From NCBI RefSeq assembly GCF_900103865.1, contig NZ_FNII01000005.1:124001-188000 (forward strand): 64,000 nt of DNA. The letters are read 5' to 3'. The stretch's first letter is position 1; every line of letters begins with the position of its first letter. The DNA is from Vreelandella arcis (GTDB taxonomy: Bacteria; Pseudomonadota; Gammaproteobacteria; Pseudomonadales; Halomonadaceae). Below, piece by piece: positions 60,616 through 64,000 of this stretch. The translations under genes were made by a program, and so were the position numbers. The notes beneath the pieces are model-generated. The model did not search any database and was not told the origin of the DNA. It saw only the letters and a program-made list of their open reading frames with translations.

Positions 60616-61692
60616 GTGGATTCAGTCACACAGGCCGCGCTGGGAGCTGCCGTAGGGGGAGTCGTATTGGGGCGTCGGCTAGGCCGTAAAGCGGTGTTAA
60701 TTGGCGCACTGGTTGGCACCTTGCCGGATCTTGATGTGGTGATTGATTACGGCGACGCGGTGGCCAACGTCACCGAGCACCGCGGCTTTAGCCACTCGCT
60801 TTTCGTGCTCACTGGCTTAGCCGCTTTGTTAGCACTCTTAAGCGCGCGACTAGCACCTGCCAAGGATATTTCGATTGCCCAATGGGGAGCTTTCTTCGGG
60901 CTGATCCTGATCAGCCACCCACTGCTGGATGCCTTGACCGCTTATGGAACTCAACTGTTGTGGCCGTTGGAGTCTCCACCAATCGCTTGGCCACTGGTGT
61001 TCATTATTGACCCCTTTTACTCACTGCCGCTGCTGGCCTGCTTAACGGCCGCCCTACTCACCCGCCGGATAAGGCGTTGGTGTGGCTGGGGGCTTGCGAT
61101 ATCGAGTATGTACTTAGTGCTGGCCTTCGGCGCGAAGCTTACCGTTGAGCACAAACTGGCCCCTGCGCTAGCCGAACAGGGGTTAGATAATGCACCGCGA
61201 CTGGTGCAGCCGACGCCATTCAATATCTTGCTTTGGCGAGCGACGGTGGTCGACGGCGACCGCTACTATGAAAGCTTAATAAGCGTGCTGGACAGCGGCG
61301 AAGTACCCAAGCTTGAGCCATTACGACGCGGAGCCGAGCTGGAAAGCACTGCGCTTGAGAGCATAGCGGGGCAACGGTTGGCGTGGTTCGCTGGGCCATT
61401 TTTACGCTTTGAAAGTCGTCAAATCGACGGGCAAACGACCCTGTTGGCAACCGATCTTCGGCTCGGATTTCCCGGGTTTCATCCTTTCAGCTTTAGCCTG
61501 GCCACACGCCAGAACGACGCCTGGGAGCCGTTGGGCATCTCCAATGAGATAGGCAGCCAGCGCGACGTTCAACTGGCAACGCTGTCGCGGTTAGCAGCAC
61601 GTTCAGCAGGTGATCGTTCGGCCCTCTGCGCGACGACCTATATCGCCCTTCAATGGCGTACTGAGTCCTTAGCGACCACCTGCAAGCCGTGA
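60616..61692 (+). CDS. YdjM-like (DUF457) membrane-bound metal-dependent hydrolase
   Basis: A 358-residue inner-membrane protein. It opens DSVTQAALGAAVGGVVLGR, and the metal-binding motif HRGFSHSLFVLT is near residue 55, with LISHPLLDALTAYGTQLLWP as the partner His/Asp segment. About five hydrophobic segments are visible. GTG at 60616 is chosen for GGGAG five bases upstream and for the family-typical MDS start; the frame is open to an ATG at 60598. Physiological role unknown. Confidence 0.86.
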   Translation: MDSVTQAALGAAVGGVVLGRRLGRKAVLIGALVGTLPDLDVVIDYGDAVANVTEHRGFSHSLFVLTGLAALLALLSARLAPAKDISIAQWGAFFGLILISHPLLDALTAYGTQLLWPLESPPIAWPLVFIIDPFYSLPLLACLTAALLTRRIRRWCGWGLAISSMYLVLAFGAKLTVEHKLAPALAEQGLDNAPRLVQPTPFNILLWRATVVDGDRYYESLISVLDSGEVPKLEPLRRGAELESTALESIAGQRLAWFAGPFLRFESRQIDGQTTLLATDLRLGFPGFHPFSFSLATRQNDAWEPLGISNEIGSQRDVQLATLSRLAARSAGDRSALCATTYIALQWRTESLATTCKP

Positions 61693-61700
61693 GGCCACGG

Positions 61701-62438
61701 CTATGCCGACGGCGCGATACCCTGGCCACAGCCGCTGTATTGCTGTCCATCAAGGGTTAACGTCACTCTGGCGGGATACGGTTGGCCGCTCATGTCGTCA
61801 AAGCAGGCCCCGGCTTCGATGCGCACGCGGAAAAAGTCCTCGGCATCGGCATTCACCAACACCACTCGGCCAGCCTCGTTATCCATTACGCTGACCATAT
61901 ACGGCAGCGTTTCAACGTTGTCGCCATAGTCGGTAGACAAGGTGAGCTTAGGCGAATCGTGAGCCAGCGCCACCGTCCAGCCCGGCTCGTTGCCTTGTCC
62001 TCTGAACATCACGCCTGGATGATCCTGACGGGTTGAGGCGGCACGACTGGCAGCCAACTCACACTTGAGTTGCCCCCGTGGCGTTTCAACGATCGCCTGC
62101 TCACCCCGGTTCCAAAAGCTGATCTCGCCGTCCTGGTAGCGCGCGCCGCTGGCTACCACCGCCTGCGGCAGGCGCCAGGCGCCATGCAGCGACCAAAGCC
62201 GTAGCGTTTCGCCATCGACAGCGGTAATTAAATGCTGGCGCGCCGGACTACAGTGCCAGCCTTCAAACTGCTTCGACTGGCCGGAAAACAGCGCCGAGGG
62301 CAGCAAAGGTGCCTTGGTGTCCAGCGCGGGGTCTGCAGAACTGGCGGCCGAGCCCGAGGGGGATTGCAACGGGGCGCAGCCGCTTATCGCTACAAAAGCA
62401 GCGCCTAATACAAAAAATCTCACCGGGGTAGACATCAT
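61701..62438 (-). CDS. Lipoprotein with MliC-like and COG3650-like domains
   Basis: A 245-residue lipoprotein with lipobox VAISGCAP. The first domain (about 50-135) looks like the MliC inhibitor of c-type lysozyme: VVASGARYQDGEISFWNRG and PRGQLKCELA. The second (about 140-240) looks like COG3650: GNEPGWTVALAHDSPKLTL, GACFDDMSGQPYPARVTLTL and LDGQQYSGCGQGI. Both are periplasmic envelope families. Whether the first inhibits lysozyme is untested. Domain assignment is from pattern memory. Confidence 0.78.
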   Translation of the reverse strand: MMSTPVRFFVLGAAFVAISGCAPLQSPSGSAASSADPALDTKAPLLPSALFSGQSKQFEGWHCSPARQHLITAVDGETLRLWSLHGAWRLPQAVVASGARYQDGEISFWNRGEQAIVETPRGQLKCELAASRAASTRQDHPGVMFRGQGNEPGWTVALAHDSPKLTLSTDYGDNVETLPYMVSVMDNEAGRVVLVNADAEDFFRVRIEAGACFDDMSGQPYPARVTLTLDGQQYSGCGQGIAPSA

Positions 62439-62471
62439 TGCGACATGCTCCTGGAATAGCAGATGGATAAC

Positions 62472-62972
62472 TTATTGGCGTTTAAAGGCATGTAAATCTT
62501 GAGGGTCAAACCGTTCGACCTCGGCTGGCAGCCCCAATGCAGCACGTCGCTCGCTGACGTGCTGACGTTCGCTATTATCACTGGGTGGACGACCGTTAAA
62601 CTCGGCTAGCTGTGCCATGCCCTGGTGATAAAACGCCAGGATATCCAGCGCTGTGCGATTATCTTCGCCCATGGCATGGCGAATCGCGGGGAGATGGCCG
62701 TTAATTCGTGAAAGATGCTGCTTCAGCTGCCACACGTAGCCGACCTCTTGCATCCAGGGCCGGTCGCGCAACGCCGCGAACATTGCACTGGTGGCCAATA
62801 GCCCCAGCACGCCGCCCAACACGTTTAACCACACCCCCTGGCCGAAGGTCGATGTCAGCAGCATGGCAAACAACAGGCCGAAAATCAGCAGCTGTGCCGC
62901 CATAATGAAGGTGATCATGCGCGCCTTACGGCGGTAGTTATCGGGGTCGTGCGACTCCAGGGTAAATACCAT
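62472..62972 (-). CDS. DUF3087 family membrane protein
   Basis: A 166-residue protein with two helices (about 22-42 and 46-68) and a soluble C-terminal part with WMQEVGYVWQLKQHLSRING. It resembles DUF3087, found in marine gammaproteobacteria; function unknown. GAGG six bases upstream supports the ATG at 62972 rather than the one at 62990. Confidence 0.72.
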   Translation of the reverse strand: MVFTLESHDPDNYRRKARMITFIMAAQLLIFGLLFAMLLTSTFGQGVWLNVLGGVLGLLATSAMFAALRDRPWMQEVGYVWQLKQHLSRINGHLPAIRHAMGEDNRTALDILAFYHQGMAQLAEFNGRPPSDNSERQHVSERRAALGLPAEVERFDPQDLHAFKRQ

Positions 62973-63058
62973 GGCCAACCTCGCAGGCAAGAAAAGGGGT
63001 AAATATGCCTATGATACGGGGCTGACCAGGGCACACAAGTCATTCGCTCGCGACAACG

Positions 63059-64000
63059 CTAGCGCAGACGTTCCGCAGCGGTCTTTAACAGGTGCTCGGT
63101 GGTGTCCCAACCGACGCAGGCGTCGGTGACCGAGACGCCGTAACGCAGGGCGCCGGGCTTTAGCGGCTGCTTGCCTTCGAACAGGTGACTTTCCAACATC
63201 AGCGCCACCAGATTGGCATCGCCTGCCTGGCGCTGGGCCAGTACATCGAGCATCACCTCACTTTGACGGCGGTGATCCTTGCGCGCGTTGGCGTGGCTGC
63301 AGTCGACCATCAGACGGGGATTCTGTCCCGCTTCGCGCAGCGTGTTGACCGCCGTGCGTACGTGGTGGGCTTGATAGTTCGGTTCGCCGTGGCCACCGCG
63401 CAGTACCACATGGGTATGCGGGTTGCCGGCCGTTTGCTGCATGACCGGGCGGCCTTCGCTGTCCAGCGCAAACCGCTGATGCGAATGCGCAGCCGCCTGC
63501 ATGGCATCAACCGCCACCTGGACATCGCCGCTGGTGGCATTTTTGAACCCCACGGCGGCGGCCAGATCGCTGGCCAGCTCCCGGTGTAGCTGCGACTCGG
63601 TGGTGCGCGCGCCGATCGCTACCCAGCTCAGCGCGTCTTCCAGATAGGGGGCAAGCATCGGCTGGAGCAGTTCGGTCGCCACCGGCAAACCGCGACGCGC
63701 GATACCGTGCATTAACTCACGGGATAACGCTAAGCCCTGAGCCATATCGCCATGACCATCCAAGTGGGGATCATACGCCAGCCCTTTCCAGCCCACCGTG
63801 GTACGCGGTTTTTCGACATACACCCGCATAACCGGGAGGAGACGGTCGCTGACCTCTTCGCTCAGGGCTGCCAGACGGTCGGCGTAGTCGAGTGCGGCCT
63901 CTGGGTCGTGAACCGAGCAGGGACCGACCACGACGAATAAACGGTCATCCTGACCATTGAGAATGCGTTGAACCGCATGGCGCTGTTCGGCAATTTGCGC
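63059..64000 (-). CDS. 3-deoxy-7-phosphoheptulonate synthase, class I (partial, start outside window)
   Basis: The last 313 codons of DAHP synthase, which joins phosphoenolpyruvate and erythrose 4-phosphate to begin aromatic amino-acid synthesis. Visible are VVVGPCSVHDPEAALDYADRL, VEKPRTTVGWKGLAYDP, GARTTESQLHRELAS, VGFKNATSGDVQ, VDCSHANARKDHRRQ, and ESHLFEG with a metal ligand. The frame is open to the window edge and continues as AEQRHAVQRILNGQDD, so the start is outside. It is one of the AroF/AroG/AroH type; which cannot be told without the N-terminus. Confidence 0.94.
   Translation of the reverse strand, partial: AQIAEQRHAVQRILNGQDDRLFVVVGPCSVHDPEAALDYADRLAALSEEVSDRLLPVMRVYVEKPRTTVGWKGLAYDPHLDGHGDMAQGLALSRELMHGIARRGLPVATELLQPMLAPYLEDALSWVAIGARTTESQLHRELASDLAAAVGFKNATSGDVQVAVDAMQAAAHSHQRFALDSEGRPVMQQTAGNPHTHVVLRGGHGEPNYQAHHVRTAVNTLREAGQNPRLMVDCSHANARKDHRRQSEVMLDVLAQRQAGDANLVALMLESHLFEGKQPLKPGALRYGVSVTDACVGWDTTEHLLKTAAERLR

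Noticed and set aside
1..64000. tRNA or rRNA genes
   Set aside because: No cloverleaf-like sequence with TTCGA-type T loop and CCA end, and no rRNA segment, was seen in the intergenic gaps; a covariance search would settle this.

Overview
The window looks like chromosomal DNA of a halophilic gammaproteobacterium, most likely Halomonadaceae (Halomonas or a relative). This is an inference from the moderately high GC content, the def-fmt-rsmB-trkA-trkH order (potassium uptake beside translation genes), acidic proteins, and pepA-holC-valS and lptFG-pepA neighbourhoods typical of Gammaproteobacteria. No rRNA, tRNA, CRISPR array, intact insertion sequence or replication origin was found.

Layout. 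1-9,800: dprA start and a LysM protein (minus strand), then def, fmt, rsmB, a dodecin, the trkA-trkH potassium system and a TraB-family membrane protein. 9,000-15,620: a DTW-domain tRNA-modification gene facing a compact, overlapping biotin operon bioBFHCDA, with two mirror-image BirA-type operators in the divergent promoter region. 15,600-21,630: a zinc-less sirtuin, aceK, a CIA30 protein and a large GAF-GAF-GAF-GGDEF-EAL gene whose 5' end is broken by a 22-bp tandem duplication. 21,630-26,800: an XRE regulator behind nested palindromes, a methyltransferase, a PepSY protein, a DUF2805 protein, a Zur-box-preceded COG0523 zinc GTPase and a potassium channel. 26,880-30,780: a truC-tcdA-DUF1653-recQ operon. 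30,970-32,530: sodC and the iron-storage pair bfr/bfd. 32,560-38,620: RDD protein, lptG-lptF, pepA, a branched-chain aminotransferase and holC.

38,640-42,900 is an accessory insertion separating holC from valS. It holds an AlbA_2 regulator with a VTDQ repeat, a YhcG/DUF1016 nuclease pseudogene with two lesions, a Gln-rich Spy/CpxP-like protein and an MFS transporter. valS follows, then a lower-GC pair (zeta-like kinase plus a 55-residue partner) that resembles a toxin-antitoxin module, and a TauD-family oxygenase.

48,090-56,200 is a tightly packed same-strand cluster: an APH-fold kinase, a YnjB-YnjC-YnjD-type ABC importer, two small glycosyltransferases (TIGR04283 and TIGR04282 types) and a fused VTT (TVP38/DedA-like) plus disulfide oxidoreductase protein. 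It recalls the E. coli ydjXYZ-ynjABCDEF locus and is the best candidate here for an undescribed pathway. 56,200-64,000: an HTH regulator divergent from a diguanylate cyclase over a shared palindrome, a SelD-type flavoprotein without selD, META and MliC/COG3650 lipoproteins, gloA, a YdjM-like hydrolase, a DUF3087 protein and a truncated DAHP synthase gene.

Two recurring themes are cyclic-di-GMP enzymes beside HTH regulators with related operator-like palindromes (around 22,000 and 56,650) and metal-responsive sites (a Zur box near 25,090 and a candidate Fur box near 32,515).
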